DNA of 64,000 nt from Actinacidiphila yanglinensis. Lineage in GTDB: Bacteria; Actinomycetota; Actinomycetes; Streptomycetales; Streptomycetaceae. The stretch is taken from assembly GCF_900107965.1 (NCBI RefSeq), contig NZ_FNVU01000009.1, positions 293,938 through 357,937 of the forward strand, read 5' to 3'. The position numbers and the translations under genes were made by a program. Under the pieces are notes generated by a model. That model ran no database searches. It saw nothing but the letters and a program-made list of their open reading frames with translations, and had not been told where the DNA came from. Of this stretch, positions 8,431-16,530 are shown piece after piece (positions within the stretch are counted from its first letter, which is position 1; each line of letters begins with the position of its first letter).

Positions 8431-10062
8431 TCAACTCACGTTCAGCGCCGTGTCGTCGACGACGAAGGACGTCTGGAGCTTCGAGCCCTCCACGCCGGTG
8501 AACTTCACCGTCACCGTCTGGCCCGCGTAGGCGCTCAGGTCGAAGGTGCGCTGCGTGTAGCCGGACGCCGCATTGGTGTTGGAGTACGTCGCCAGCGTGG
8601 ACAGCACCGTGCCCGAGGAGTTGACCACCTGCGCCTTCAGCGTGTCGTAGGCGGTCGTGCCCGTCTCGGCGGTGTCGATGTGCAGCCAGAAGCTCAACGT
8701 GGCCGCGCACCCGGACGGGATCGACACGCTCTGCGCCAGCGTGTCCGTGGTGGCCACGCCGTAGCCGTCCAGCCACGCCTTGTACGAGCCGCTGTGCGCG
8801 GGCTGCGCGGTGGCGTTCGTGATCACCTTGCTGCTCGCCGTCCAGCCCGAACTTCCCGACTCGAAACCGGGGTTGGCGAGCAGCTGGGCGGAGGTGCAGC
8901 CGCCCGAGCCGCCGGTGGTGCCCCCGGTCGTCGTCCCGGTCGAGGTACCCGTGGAGGTGCCGGTCGACGTGCCGGTGCTGGTGCCGCCGGTGGTGGTGCC
9001 GCTGCCGCCGCCGGCCAGCCACGCGGTCGCGTTGAGCGCGAGCGCGGCGTCGGTGCCGCCCGGGTCGTTCCAGCCGTCGTACAGGGTGTTGCCCGACTGG
9101 CCGGTGCCGTCGTCGACCGGGGAGCTGTCGCCCCAGATCGCCACCCGGCCGCTTCCGAAGGTGCTGGTGACGAAGAACGCCCCGGTGTTGCCGGAGTAAC
9201 CCGTGCGGTACAGCAGGCCCTTGACCGACGAGTTGTCGGACGGCTTGAGCGTGAACGTGGTGCCGTCCGCCATGATGCTGCCGGTCACGGTGCCGAACGG
9301 GCCGTGCAGGACCGGGTCCGAGCTGTCGCTGATCGCCCGGGGGGTGTCGCTGCTGATGTCGAGCGAGTCGACGGAGAACCCGAACGGGTCCGTGTTGTCG
9401 ACCCCGTTGTTGGTCAGCAGGTCGTTGATCACCTTCGGCGAGTCGTAGCCGTCGTTGTTGCGGTCGCTGCCGTTGTGGTCGGAGATCAGGAAGAGGCCGC
9501 CGCCGTTCTGCACGAACTTCATCACCGCGGTCTTCTCCGCGCTGCTGAGCAGGACGTTGGGCTCGTCGATCACGAAGGTGTCGAAGTTGCTGAGGTCCTG
9601 GGCGTTGGACGAGTCGCCGTAGGTGATGGTCCGGCCCGAGGGCAGCGTCGCCAGCTGGTAGCCGCCCGCCTTCTGGAGGGCGACACCCCAGGACGACAGC
9701 GCCCCGGTCCAGTCGGTCTCCTTGCTCGGCGCGGAGTTCTGGCCCAGCGGGTCGGGCTGGCTGGTGCTGATGATCCAGTCGGCGTTGCCGGCCGTCTCGG
9801 CCTTGGTGTTGTCGAACAGCACGCGATGGGTGGTCGCGGCCGGGGCGGCCGCGGCCTGGGCGCCGGAAGCGGCCTGCGCGCTGCCGCCGGACAGTCCCAG
9901 CGCGCCGAGCGCGGCCACCGCGCCCAGCGCGGCGATCGAGCCGACCAGCACGCGGCTGCGGGGGACCAGCGGGACGCGCGGCAGCCGCGGCACGCGGGTG
10001 GCGTGGGCGGTGCGCGACGCGGGGGTGGTACGGGACGAGCGGGGGACGCGGGAAGCGGGCAT
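8431..10062 (-). CDS. Secreted protein, unknown N-terminal domain plus jelly-roll domain
   Basis: A 543-residue exported protein. An Arg-rich N-terminus is followed by a hydrophobic segment (LVGSIAALGAVAALGALGLS) and a likely cleavage near GSAQAASG. Residues about 80-335 form an unrecognised domain with a Rossmann/ThuA-like feel (FDTFVIDEPNVLLSSAEKTA, GGGLFLISDHNGSD, GRVAIWGDSSP). A Thr/Ser/Gly linker (STGTSTGTSTG) leads to a 140-residue beta-sandwich starting CTSAQLLANPGFESGSSGW, a module common at the C-terminus of secreted Streptomyces proteases. A GGAGG ribosome-binding site precedes the ATG. A PHO-box-like pair of repeats lies about 145 bp upstream, so phosphate control is plausible. The substrate is unknown. 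Confidence 0.75.
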   Translation of the reverse strand: MPASRVPRSSRTTPASRTAHATRVPRLPRVPLVPRSRVLVGSIAALGAVAALGALGLSGGSAQAASGAQAAAAPAATTHRVLFDNTKAETAGNADWIISTSQPDPLGQNSAPSKETDWTGALSSWGVALQKAGGYQLATLPSGRTITYGDSSNAQDLSNFDTFVIDEPNVLLSSAEKTAVMKFVQNGGGLFLISDHNGSDRNNDGYDSPKVINDLLTNNGVDNTDPFGFSVDSLDISSDTPRAISDSSDPVLHGPFGTVTGSIMADGTTFTLKPSDNSSVKGLLYRTGYSGNTGAFFVTSTFGSGRVAIWGDSSPVDDGTGQSGNTLYDGWNDPGGTDAALALNATAWLAGGGSGTTTGGTSTGTSTGTSTGTSTGTTTGGTTGGSGGCTSAQLLANPGFESGSSGWTASSKVITNATAQPAHSGSYKAWLDGYGVATTDTLAQSVSIPSGCAATLSFWLHIDTAETGTTAYDTLKAQVVNSSGTVLSTLATYSNTNAASGYTQRTFDLSAYAGQTVTVKFTGVEGSKLQTSFVVDDTALNVS

Positions 10063-10648
10063 CCGTCAACCTCCAGGGTGGGGGCGGTGCATGGGGAACC
10101 GTCGGTGGAAGCGGCAGTGCGGTGCGGTGCGTTGGCGTGCCTCGGGGCGCGCCAGGACTCGGCGTGCGACACGATTCTGCGCGCGTAGAGCCCGAGAAGC
10201 ATGTGTCTGGTGTGACGAATCGGTGAACGTCCCCCGACGCGGGTGTGTTTTCGGCCGCCGCAAGCACTCCGCTCCCCGGCCCGCACAGCGCGCCGCGCGC
10301 CGGGTCTCCGCGCCGTGGAGGCGCGGTCCGGTACGGGCGGCCGGGCCTGTTGCGGGACTGGATGCCGGGCGGGCCGCGGGCGAGGCCCCGCGCGCGCCTC
10401 CGGACGGCCGTCGTGCTGTCGCGGCGCCGGGCGGGCCGGGCGAGGATGGGGCCCGGGCGCATGCGCCGGTGCCGGCCGGGTAGGCACCGCTGGTACGGGT
10501 GCGCGTTCCGGCCGGGCGACCGGTCGGCCCGCACGCGGCGCCCGGCCCCGCGGCGGGACCGGCGGAATCGCCGGGGAATGGCGCGGAACCGGCGGCGCAC
10601 CCGCACAGCACACCCGCAGCGCACCGGGGGGCAGAGGAGGAGCAGCAC
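10063..10648. other. 586-bp intergenic region, no gene seen
   Basis: This region separates the divergent secreted-protein gene and the aldehyde dehydrogenase gene. Open frames here are Arg/Pro/Gly-rich and look spurious. Apart from the PHO-box-like repeats at 10,207-10,228 and the GAGGAGG ribosome-binding site at 10,634-10,640, I see no clear element. The stretch 10,260-10,620 is simple, GC-rich sequence. Confidence 0.5.
10207..10228 (-). promoter_or_regulatory. PHO-box-like direct repeats (PhoP)
   Basis: Read on the minus strand, two adjacent 11-nt units occur: GTTCACCGATT and CGTCACACCAG. They match the Streptomyces PhoP direct-repeat form (G-T/G-TCA-YYYR) at the right 11-nt period. They face the secreted protein gene whose start is at 10,062. 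A closely similar pair stands upstream of the phosphoesterase gene near 63.6 kb. Confidence 0.55.
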
Positions 10649-12046
10649 ATGCCCATCGCCACCGTGGACCCCGCGACCGGCCGCACTCTGAAGACGTTCG
10701 AGCCGATGGACGCGGCCGCCGTCGAGGAGCGGATCGCCAAGGCACACCGCACCTTCCGGGAGTACCGCGAGACGGACTTCGCCACGCGTGCCGCCCTCCT
10801 GCGCGCGGCGGCGGACCTGCTGGACAAGGAGCGCGAGGAGATCGCGCGGACCATGACCACGGAGATGGGCAAGACACTGGCCGCCGCCCGCGCGGAGGCG
10901 GCCAAGTGCGCCAAGGCGATGCGCTGGTACGCCGACCGCGCCGAGGGGCTGCTCGCCGACGAGCACCCCGGTCCGGACGACGTCGAGGACAGCGGCGCCC
11001 ACCGCGCGGTGGTGCGCTACCGGCCGCTCGGCGTGGTGCTCGCGGTGATGCCCTGGAACTTCCCGCTGTGGCAGGTGGTCCGCTTCGCCGCCCCCGCGCT
11101 GATGGCGGGCAACACCGGCCTGCTCAAACACGCCTCGAACGTCCCGCAGACCGCGCTCTACCTCGGCGACCTCTTCCGCCGGGCGGGCTTCCCCGACGGC
11201 TGCTTCCAGACCCTGCTGGTCGGCTCCGGCGCGGTCGAGGGCGTCGTGCGCGACCCCCGGGTGGCCGCCGCCACCCTCACCGGCAGCGAGGGCGCCGGCC
11301 GTGCGGTGGCCGCCGCGGCCGGCGACGAGATCAAGCCCACCGTGCTGGAACTCGGCGGCAGCGACCCGTTCGTGGTGATGCCGTCGGCCGCCGACGAGCT
11401 CGACTACGCCGTCTCCACCGCCGTCACCGCGCGGGTGCAGAACAACGGCCAGTCCTGCATCGCCGCCAAGCGCTTCATCGTGCACGAGGACGTGTACGAC
11501 ACCTTCACCGCGCGCTTCGTGGCGGCCATGGAGCGGCTGACCGTGGGCGACCCGATGGCCGAGACCACGGACATCGGGCCGCTGTCCACCGAGCAGGGCC
11601 GCGCCGACGTGGAGGAGCTCGTCCAGGACGCGGTGTCCCGGGGCGCCCAGGCGCTGTGCGGTGCACAGCGTCCCGCGTCGCTGCCCGAGGGCTGGTTCTA
11701 CGAGCCCACGGTGCTGGCCGGCGTCACCGAGGAGATGCGCATCCACCGCGAGGAGGCGTTCGGCCCGGTCGCCACCCTCTACCGGGTGCGCGACCTCGAC
11801 GCGGCCGTCGCGCTGGCCAACGACACGCCGTTCGGGCTCAGTTCCAACGTCTGGACCCGGGACGAGGACGAGCAGCGCCGCTTCGCCCGCGACCTCGACG
11901 CGGGCGGGGTGTTCTTCAACGGCATGACCGCCTCCCACCCGGCGCTGCCCTTCGGCGGCGTCAAGCGGTCCGGCTACGGACGCGAGCTGTCCGCGCAGGG
12001 TATCCGCGCCTTCTGCAACGTCACCACGGTGTGGTTCGGGCGCTGA
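10649..12046 (+). CDS. gabD: NAD(P)-dependent succinate-semialdehyde dehydrogenase
   Basis: A 465-residue aldehyde dehydrogenase. It has PWNFPLWQVVRFAAPALMAG, the nucleotide-binding GSEGAGRAVA, the general-base Glu in LELGGSDPFVV (about residue 234) and the catalytic Cys in NNGQSCIAAKRF (residue 270). The C-terminal PFGGVKRSGYGRELS is typical of SSADH. It oxidises succinate semialdehyde to succinate in the GABA shunt; related aldehydes are possible. GAGGAGG lies 8 nt before the ATG. It appears monocistronic and converges on the TetR gene after 36 bp. The family assignment is strong; the exact substrate is inferred. Confidence 0.88.
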   Translation: MPIATVDPATGRTLKTFEPMDAAAVEERIAKAHRTFREYRETDFATRAALLRAAADLLDKEREEIARTMTTEMGKTLAAARAEAAKCAKAMRWYADRAEGLLADEHPGPDDVEDSGAHRAVVRYRPLGVVLAVMPWNFPLWQVVRFAAPALMAGNTGLLKHASNVPQTALYLGDLFRRAGFPDGCFQTLLVGSGAVEGVVRDPRVAAATLTGSEGAGRAVAAAAGDEIKPTVLELGGSDPFVVMPSAADELDYAVSTAVTARVQNNGQSCIAAKRFIVHEDVYDTFTARFVAAMERLTVGDPMAETTDIGPLSTEQGRADVEELVQDAVSRGAQALCGAQRPASLPEGWFYEPTVLAGVTEEMRIHREEAFGPVATLYRVRDLDAAVALANDTPFGLSSNVWTRDEDEQRRFARDLDAGGVFFNGMTASHPALPFGGVKRSGYGRELSAQGIRAFCNVTTVWFGR

Positions 12047-12082
12047 CCGCGGTGGTCGCCGAGGGCCGTGGCGGCGCGGGCG

Positions 12083-12697
12083 TCAGGGCCGGAGCGCGGC
12101 CGTACGCAGCGCGGCCGCGGTCAGCGTGGACGCGGTGCGCACGGCGCTGGCGATCGCCTCGTCCGGCGCGAGCCCGCACAGGTCGGTGAGGCAGAAGAGT
12201 GCCTCGGCGCTGACGGTCACCGCGAGATCCCGCTCCAGCTGGGCGAGCCCTTCCGGGTCCGCGGCCGCGAACGCCTCGCGGACCGGCGCCAGCGCGTGGT
12301 CGATCAGTCCGAACCGGATGCCGGGCCGGGCCGCGGCCGTCTCCGGGCGGGTGATGGTGGCCGCGATCATCGCACGGACCGCGCCCTGCCGGGCGAGGGT
12401 GCCGCGCAGCAGGAACTCGCAGGCGTGGGCGACGCGTTCGACCGGGTCGACCGAGTCCGCGACCGGCCGGAGCGCTTCGGCCGGTTCGGGCCACGCGCCG
12501 GCCAGCGCCTCGCTGATCAGCGAGGGGAGGTCGGGGAAGTACCGGTAGGCAGTGGCCTCGGAGACCAGTGACCGCCGGGCGATCTCGGGCATCGTCACCT
12601 CGCGGCCAGACCCGATGAGGTCGCGGGCGGCCGTCATGATCGCCGTGCGGGTGCGCTGCTTCTGGTTGCTGCGACCGGTGCCGGCCTGTGTCGTCAT
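12083..12697 (-). CDS. TetR family repressor of the cupin/hydrolase operon
   Basis: A 204-residue regulator. The helix-turn-helix is at about residues 20-65 (TRTAIMTAARDLI, MPEIARRSLVSEATAYRYFP), followed by an all-helical ligand-binding domain with little recognisable detail. An AGGAGGG ribosome-binding site lies 8 nt upstream of the ATG. It is divergent from the cupin gene. The 123-bp region between them holds a perfect 19-bp palindrome and a near-perfect 28-bp palindrome sharing the half-site TGAGAG, so it probably represses both itself and the operon. The effector is unknown. Confidence 0.85.
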   Translation of the reverse strand: MTTQAGTGRSNQKQRTRTAIMTAARDLIGSGREVTMPEIARRSLVSEATAYRYFPDLPSLISEALAGAWPEPAEALRPVADSVDPVERVAHACEFLLRGTLARQGAVRAMIAATITRPETAAARPGIRFGLIDHALAPVREAFAAADPEGLAQLERDLAVTVSAEALFCLTDLCGLAPDEAIASAVRTASTLTAAALRTAALRP

Positions 12698-12738
12698 CTG
12701 CCGTGCCCTCCTGTCGGTTCACCCTCATCCTAGCATGT

Positions 12739-12757
12739 CACTCTCATCGTGAGAGTG
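12739..12757. promoter_or_regulatory. TetR operator O1 (perfect palindrome)
   Basis: CACTCTCA (12,739-12,746) and TGAGAGTG (12,750-12,757) are exact reverse complements around TCG. The site lies just upstream of the -35 of the cupin promoter. On the other strand it lies just upstream of a TAGGAT element likely to be the -10 of the tetR promoter. Confidence 0.7.
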
Positions 12758-12760
12758 GAC

Positions 12761-12813
12761 TTGCACGAACCATGCGAGCGGCCTACCTTCGTGAGAGCAC
12801 ACTCTTACGAAGG
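12761..12813 (+). promoter_or_regulatory. Cupin operon promoter overlapped by operator O2
   Basis: TTGCAC (12,761-12,766) and TACCTT (12,784-12,789) are separated by 17 nt. The -10 is overlapped by a palindrome, CCTTCGTGAGAG (12,786-12,797), then CACA, then CTCTTACGAAGG (12,802-12,813), with 11 of 12 pairs matching. Its right arm runs into the AAGGAG ribosome-binding site of the cupin gene. A bound repressor here would block initiation. Confidence 0.7.
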
Positions 12814-12820
12814 AGTCGCA

Positions 12821-13279
12821 GTGAACCAGGTTTCCGTGGTCGGCCCGGACGCCGGCGAGACGATCCGGCTGGGGACGACGCGTATGCGCATCCTCGAGGA
12901 CGGGAGCACCACCGGACACCGGATCGGCATCGGCGAGATCACCCTCGCCCCGCACACCGACGGTCCGCCGCAGCACCGGCACGCGCAGCACGACGAGGGC
13001 TTCTACGTCGTCTCCGGCACGGTGCACTTCACCGTCGGGGAGACCGTCCACGTCGCCCCGGCCGGCACCCTCGCGATGATGCCGCCCGGCGCGCCGCACA
13101 CCTTCGCCAACCACGGCGACGAACCCGCCGTGCTCCTCAACACCTTCACGCCCGACCTGTACGTCCAGTACTTCCGCGATCTGCGCGACATGATCGCCGG
13201 CGGCCAGGAGCTGACCGCGCAGGCGACCATCCGCACGATGAGCCGCTACGCCACCGTGCCCGCCGACGACTTCGCCTGA
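12821..13279 (+). CDS. Cupin domain protein
   Basis: A 152-residue protein with a single beta-barrel cupin. Metal-binding motif 1 is GPPQHRHAQHDEGFYVVSG (H, H, E) and motif 2 is PPGAPHTFANHGDEPA. The C-terminal 40 residues are helical. Small cupins of this type are metal-dependent dioxygenases, isomerases or binding proteins; nothing here decides which. GTG 12,821 has AAGGAG 5 nt upstream. The first gene of an operon with the alpha/beta hydrolase (55-bp gap), it is probably controlled by the divergent TetR. The pairing suggests breakdown of a small organic compound. Confidence 0.8.
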   Translation: MNQVSVVGPDAGETIRLGTTRMRILEDGSTTGHRIGIGEITLAPHTDGPPQHRHAQHDEGFYVVSGTVHFTVGETVHVAPAGTLAMMPPGAPHTFANHGDEPAVLLNTFTPDLYVQYFRDLRDMIAGGQELTAQATIRTMSRYATVPADDFA

Positions 13280-13334
13280 GCTCCTTCCCGAGTCCCCCCG
13301 TTCCCCCCGCTCCCCCCGATTCAGGAGTATCCGA

Positions 13335-14171
13335 ATGACCGGCACCACGCGCACGCTCCGTCTCTCCGTGGAGCGCGGCGACCTCGATGTCACCGTCACC
13401 ATCGACGACCACCACCACGACCACGCCTCGCCGGAGAACCCGCACGATCAGCACCCCCCGCGCGTCTTCCTCCTGCTGCACGGCGGTGGTGGCCCGCAGA
13501 CCGTCGCGCCGTTCGCCCGGCAGCTGGCCGACCAGCGCCGCTGCCGGGTGATCACCCCCGTCCACCCCGGCTTCGGCGGCACCCCGCGGCCCGACTGGTT
13601 GACCGACCCGGGCGGCCTCGCCGAGGTCCACGCGGCGCTGCTGGACGCGCTCGACGTCCGTGACGTCACCGTCGCCGGCAACTCCCTCGGCGGCTGGATC
13701 GCCGCCGAAATGGCCGTGCTGGAGAGCGACCGCACCGCCGGCTTCGTCATCGTCAACGGCGTCGGCATCCGCGTCCCCGGCCACCCCGTCGCCGACACCT
13801 TCTCGCTGACCCCGGTCGAGCTGTCCCGGCTCTCCTTCCACGACCCCGCGAAGTTCCGCTTCGACCCCTCCGCGCTCACCGACGAGCAGCGGGCGATCGC
13901 CGGCGCCAACCGCGCCGCGCTCGAGGCGTACGCCGGGGCGGACATGGGTGATCCGACACTGCGCGAGCGGCTGGCCAAGGTCACGCGACCCACGCTCGTG
14001 GTGTGGGGCGCGGGCGACCAGGTGGTGGACGAGGCGTACGGGCGGGCCTTCGCGGAGGCCGTCCCGGGTGCGGAGTTCCGGCTGCTGCCGGGCACCGGCC
14101 ACCTTCCCCAGGTCGAGACCCCGGACCTGTTCCTGCCCGTGCTCTGGGAGTTCGCCGAGGGCCTGAGCTGA
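13335..14171 (+). CDS. Alpha/beta hydrolase
   Basis: A 278-residue alpha/beta-fold hydrolase. The oxyanion region is LLLHGGGGPQTV. The nucleophile elbow is VAGNSLGGW (Ser117), the acid is WGAGDQVVD (Asp228) and the His is GTGHLPQVE (His256), giving a full catalytic triad. An unusual insertion rich in His and Asp (residues about 24-40, DDHHHDHASPENPHDQH) interrupts the N-terminal beta region and could bind metal. AGGAG precedes the ATG. It lies downstream of the cupin gene. Esterase or C-C hydrolase activity is plausible; the substrate is unknown. Confidence 0.82.
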   Translation: MTGTTRTLRLSVERGDLDVTVTIDDHHHDHASPENPHDQHPPRVFLLLHGGGGPQTVAPFARQLADQRRCRVITPVHPGFGGTPRPDWLTDPGGLAEVHAALLDALDVRDVTVAGNSLGGWIAAEMAVLESDRTAGFVIVNGVGIRVPGHPVADTFSLTPVELSRLSFHDPAKFRFDPSALTDEQRAIAGANRAALEAYAGADMGDPTLRERLAKVTRPTLVVWGAGDQVVDEAYGRAFAEAVPGAEFRLLPGTGHLPQVETPDLFLPVLWEFAEGLS

Positions 14172-14338
14172 GCGGCGGGACGCCACCGGCGGCGTGCGGA
14201 GGGGCATCCTAGAACAGTCGCCCGCACGTACCAGTGGAAATTGCCAGAACTCCCCGAACGTGGCGGCACGGTGCGTAACTTCCACGTCACCGCCGCATCC
14301 GGCGGTGGCCCGACGGGCCGTGCACCGAGGGGAGACGT

Positions 14339-14749
14339 GTGTCCGGGATCGACGCGTGCCTGCTTGAGGCGATGACGCTGCCCGGGGCCAGAGGGGCCGC
14401 GCTGGTGGAGTGGATCAGCGGGCTGGCGCTCGGCAAGGTCGGAGAGGCCCCGGACGGCGACCACGAGGCGATGGCCGCGCAGACCGCCGACTTCGCGCGG
14501 GCCGCCGCCGAGCATCCGGTGTTCGCCGGTCCGCAGGCCGCCGCCGAGGCGGAGGCGGCGGGCGACAAGGGCCCGCTGGTCGAGGACGTCGTGGTGGTCA
14601 CCCGCACCGGATACCACCTGCTGCGCTTCGTCGAAGCCCCGTACGAGGGCGGGGTGTTCCTGCACCTGTGGCTGGACAGGGCGCAGGGCAACCTCGCGCT
14701 CGCGCTGATCCGGCTGCGCGACCTCGCCGAGGGGCTGGTGCTCGCATGA
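14339..14749 (+). CDS. Roadblock/LC7-like protein 1
   Basis: A 136-residue protein clearly paralogous to the one encoded at 16,071. Compare LLEAMTLPGARGAALVEW with LKDAMTSIEGVIGVALVDY, and GVFLHLWLDRAQGNLALALI with GLFLYLALDKQRANLAMARH. The fold is the small alpha/beta roadblock/LC7 type, which usually dimerises and binds small GTPases or their regulators. A Glu/Ala-rich insertion (about residues 60-80) distinguishes it. GTG 14,339 has a GAGGGGA upstream. The stop overlaps the next start (ATGA), indicating translational coupling. It is the first gene of a four-gene operon. Confidence 0.65.
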   Translation: MSGIDACLLEAMTLPGARGAALVEWISGLALGKVGEAPDGDHEAMAAQTADFARAAAEHPVFAGPQAAAEAEAAGDKGPLVEDVVVVTRTGYHLLRFVEAPYEGGVFLHLWLDRAQGNLALALIRLRDLAEGLVLA

Positions 14750-15522
14750 CCGCCGAAGCGCCCGCCGCGCCCCTCTCGCCGATGCTGGTACGCCTGGCCG
14801 AGCAGCGTGCGACCGGTGCGCTGCTGCGCGACACCGGCATCCTCTACCTCCTGGACGGGCAGGTGGTGCACGCCGAGAGCCCGGCCGCCCCCGGCATCGA
14901 GGTGCTGCTGACGGTCGGCGGCCGGCTACCGGCGGACGCGTGGCAGGAGGCGGTGCGCCGGGGCGGCGCCCAGTGCCGTACCGCGCGCTGGCTGGTGGAC
15001 CACCACCGGCTGGCCGAGGGGGAGTTGGAGATCAGCCAGCTCGGCACGCTGTTCGACGCGGCCTTCTTCGTACTGGCGCCCACCGGCGGCCCGACCCGGT
15101 TCCGGCACGGCGCGTCCCACTGGTTCGGGCCGGTGCGCGCGGTACCGGTGACCGAGGTGGAGCGGGAGGCCCGCAGGCGCCGGAGGTTCCTCGACACGCT
15201 GTGGCCGTGCCCGCAACTCGACGCGGCGCCCGTACGCGCCCGGCACGACCCGCGGTTGCCGCCCGCCACCCGTCACGAACGCGCGGTCCTCGACCTCGCC
15301 GACGGGGTGCGCACCCCCTCCGCCATCGCCGCCCTGCTGGGCCGGCCCGCCTTCCACGCGCTGGTGCACGTGCGGCGGCTCGCCGCGGCCGGGCGCGTGG
15401 CCGTCCCCCCGCCCACCACCGCCCCGGGGCCCGGGCCCGCGCCCGCCTGGTTCCGGGACATCGCCCACGACGCGGACGCGGCGCTGCTGCGGCGGCTCCG
15501 CGACGCCCTGGAGCACCTATGA
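14746..15522 (+). CDS. DUF4388/PATAN-like protein
   Basis: A 258-residue protein. The N-terminal half resembles DUF4388/PATAN domains (LAEQRATGALLRDTGILYLL, DGQVVHAESP), known from bacterial signalling proteins that interact with response regulators or GTPase systems. A C-terminal segment (HERAVLDLADGVRTPSAIAA, then LLGRPAFHALVHVRRLAAAG) looks like a winged helix, so DNA binding is possible. The ATG overlaps the stop of the preceding roadblock gene by 4 nt. The C-terminus is Pro-rich then helical. The family assignment is by pattern only. Confidence 0.55.
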   Translation: MTAEAPAAPLSPMLVRLAEQRATGALLRDTGILYLLDGQVVHAESPAAPGIEVLLTVGGRLPADAWQEAVRRGGAQCRTARWLVDHHRLAEGELEISQLGTLFDAAFFVLAPTGGPTRFRHGASHWFGPVRAVPVTEVEREARRRRRFLDTLWPCPQLDAAPVRARHDPRLPPATRHERAVLDLADGVRTPSAIAALLGRPAFHALVHVRRLAAAGRVAVPPPTTAPGPGPAPAWFRDIAHDADAALLRRLRDALEHL

Positions 15523-15569
15523 GGCGCGCCTCGCGGCAGCGCGCCGAACGGGCCGGACGAAGGAGACTC

Positions 15570-15962
15570 ATGGCGCACGAAGCCGACGTACTCGACGAGC
15601 TGGCCCGGCTGCGGGCAAGGCTGCCCGACGTGACCGGCGTCCTCGCCTCCGGCGTCGACGGGCTGGTGCTCGCCCATGACGCCCCCGACACGCACCCCGA
15701 GACCCTCGCCGCGCTGAGCTCCGCCGGGCTCGGCATCGGGCTGCGGCTGTCCGACGCGGCCGGCGACCGCTCGTTCCGTGAGCTTCTGGTGCGCGGCGAG
15801 CACGGCTACGTGGCGCTGTACGCCGCGGGGTCCGCCTGCGTACTGACTGTCCTGGCCGGGCCGCGCATCAACGTGGGCCGGCTGCACATGGAGGCCCGCC
15901 GGTCCGGCGCGTACCTCGCGCACCTGCTGGACGGCACCGCCGACGACAGGGAGGACGCCTGA
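15570..15962 (+). CDS. Roadblock/LC7 domain protein 2 (MglB/CvnB type)
   Basis: A 130-residue protein with a classical bacterial roadblock domain: LDELARLRARLPDVTGVLAS, GVDGLVLAHDA, and a central YVALYAAGSACVLTVLAG strand pair. MglB and CvnB proteins of this type act as GTPase-activating or scaffold partners of Ras-like MglA/CvnD proteins. ATG 15,570 has AAGGAG 4 nt upstream; an ATG at 15,519 overlapping the previous stop is a weaker alternative. No GTPase gene is present in this operon. Confidence 0.75.
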   Translation: MAHEADVLDELARLRARLPDVTGVLASGVDGLVLAHDAPDTHPETLAALSSAGLGIGLRLSDAAGDRSFRELLVRGEHGYVALYAAGSACVLTVLAGPRINVGRLHMEARRSGAYLAHLLDGTADDREDA

Positions 15963-16070
15963 CCCATGACCGAACGTCCACCGCGGGCGCGCAGCGCCCA
16001 CGCCAGATCCCCCCGCACCACCACCCAACCGCCGGGCACCCCGGCACCCGTGAAAGGAAGCACCCACGCC

Positions 16071-16445
16071 ATGGCCAACACCGAAACCGCCCTCAAGGAC
16101 GCGATGACCTCGATCGAGGGCGTCATCGGCGTCGCCCTCGTCGACTACACCAGCGGCATGGCCCTGGGCACCCTCGGCGGCGGGAAGGACCTCGACCTCA
16201 CGGTGGCCGCCGCGGGGAACACCGACGTGGTGCGCGCCAAGGCCCGCACCATGGAGATGCTCGGCCTGAAGGACCAGATCGAGGACATCCTGATCACCCT
16301 CGGCGGGCAGTACCACCTGATCCGCCTGCTCAGCGGCCGCGGCAAGAGCGGGCTGTTCCTCTACCTCGCCCTCGACAAGCAGCGGGCGAACCTGGCGATG
16401 GCCCGCCACCAGCTCAAGCGGATCGAGAACGACCTGGAGGTCTGA
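16071..16445 (+). CDS. Roadblock/LC7-like protein 3
   Basis: A 124-residue protein, the fourth gene of the operon and a paralogue of the first. It has ALKDAMTSIEGVIGVALVDY, SGMALGTLGGG and GLFLYLALDKQRANLAMARH. ATG 16,071 with GAAAGGAAG 10 nt upstream is preferred over an ATG at 15,966, because the extra N-terminal stretch is Arg/Pro/Thr-rich and lacks a counterpart in the paralogue. Together with the other two it could form homo- or hetero-dimers. The partner is unknown. Confidence 0.7.
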   Translation: MANTETALKDAMTSIEGVIGVALVDYTSGMALGTLGGGKDLDLTVAAAGNTDVVRAKARTMEMLGLKDQIEDILITLGGQYHLIRLLSGRGKSGLFLYLALDKQRANLAMARHQLKRIENDLEV

Positions 16446-16530
16446 CCCCGGCCGGCGCCGGGGCCGGGGAGCAGTGACGTTTCGCCGACCCGAACGTACA
16501 GTGTTCGCACGCTGACGTGGGGGGCACCAC

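Noticed and set aside
7493..11938. A 1481-codon open frame on the minus strand
   Set aside because: It runs opposite or out of frame to four well-supported genes and reads as His/Arg/Gly/Ala-rich sequence without motifs, as expected for a high-GC shadow frame.
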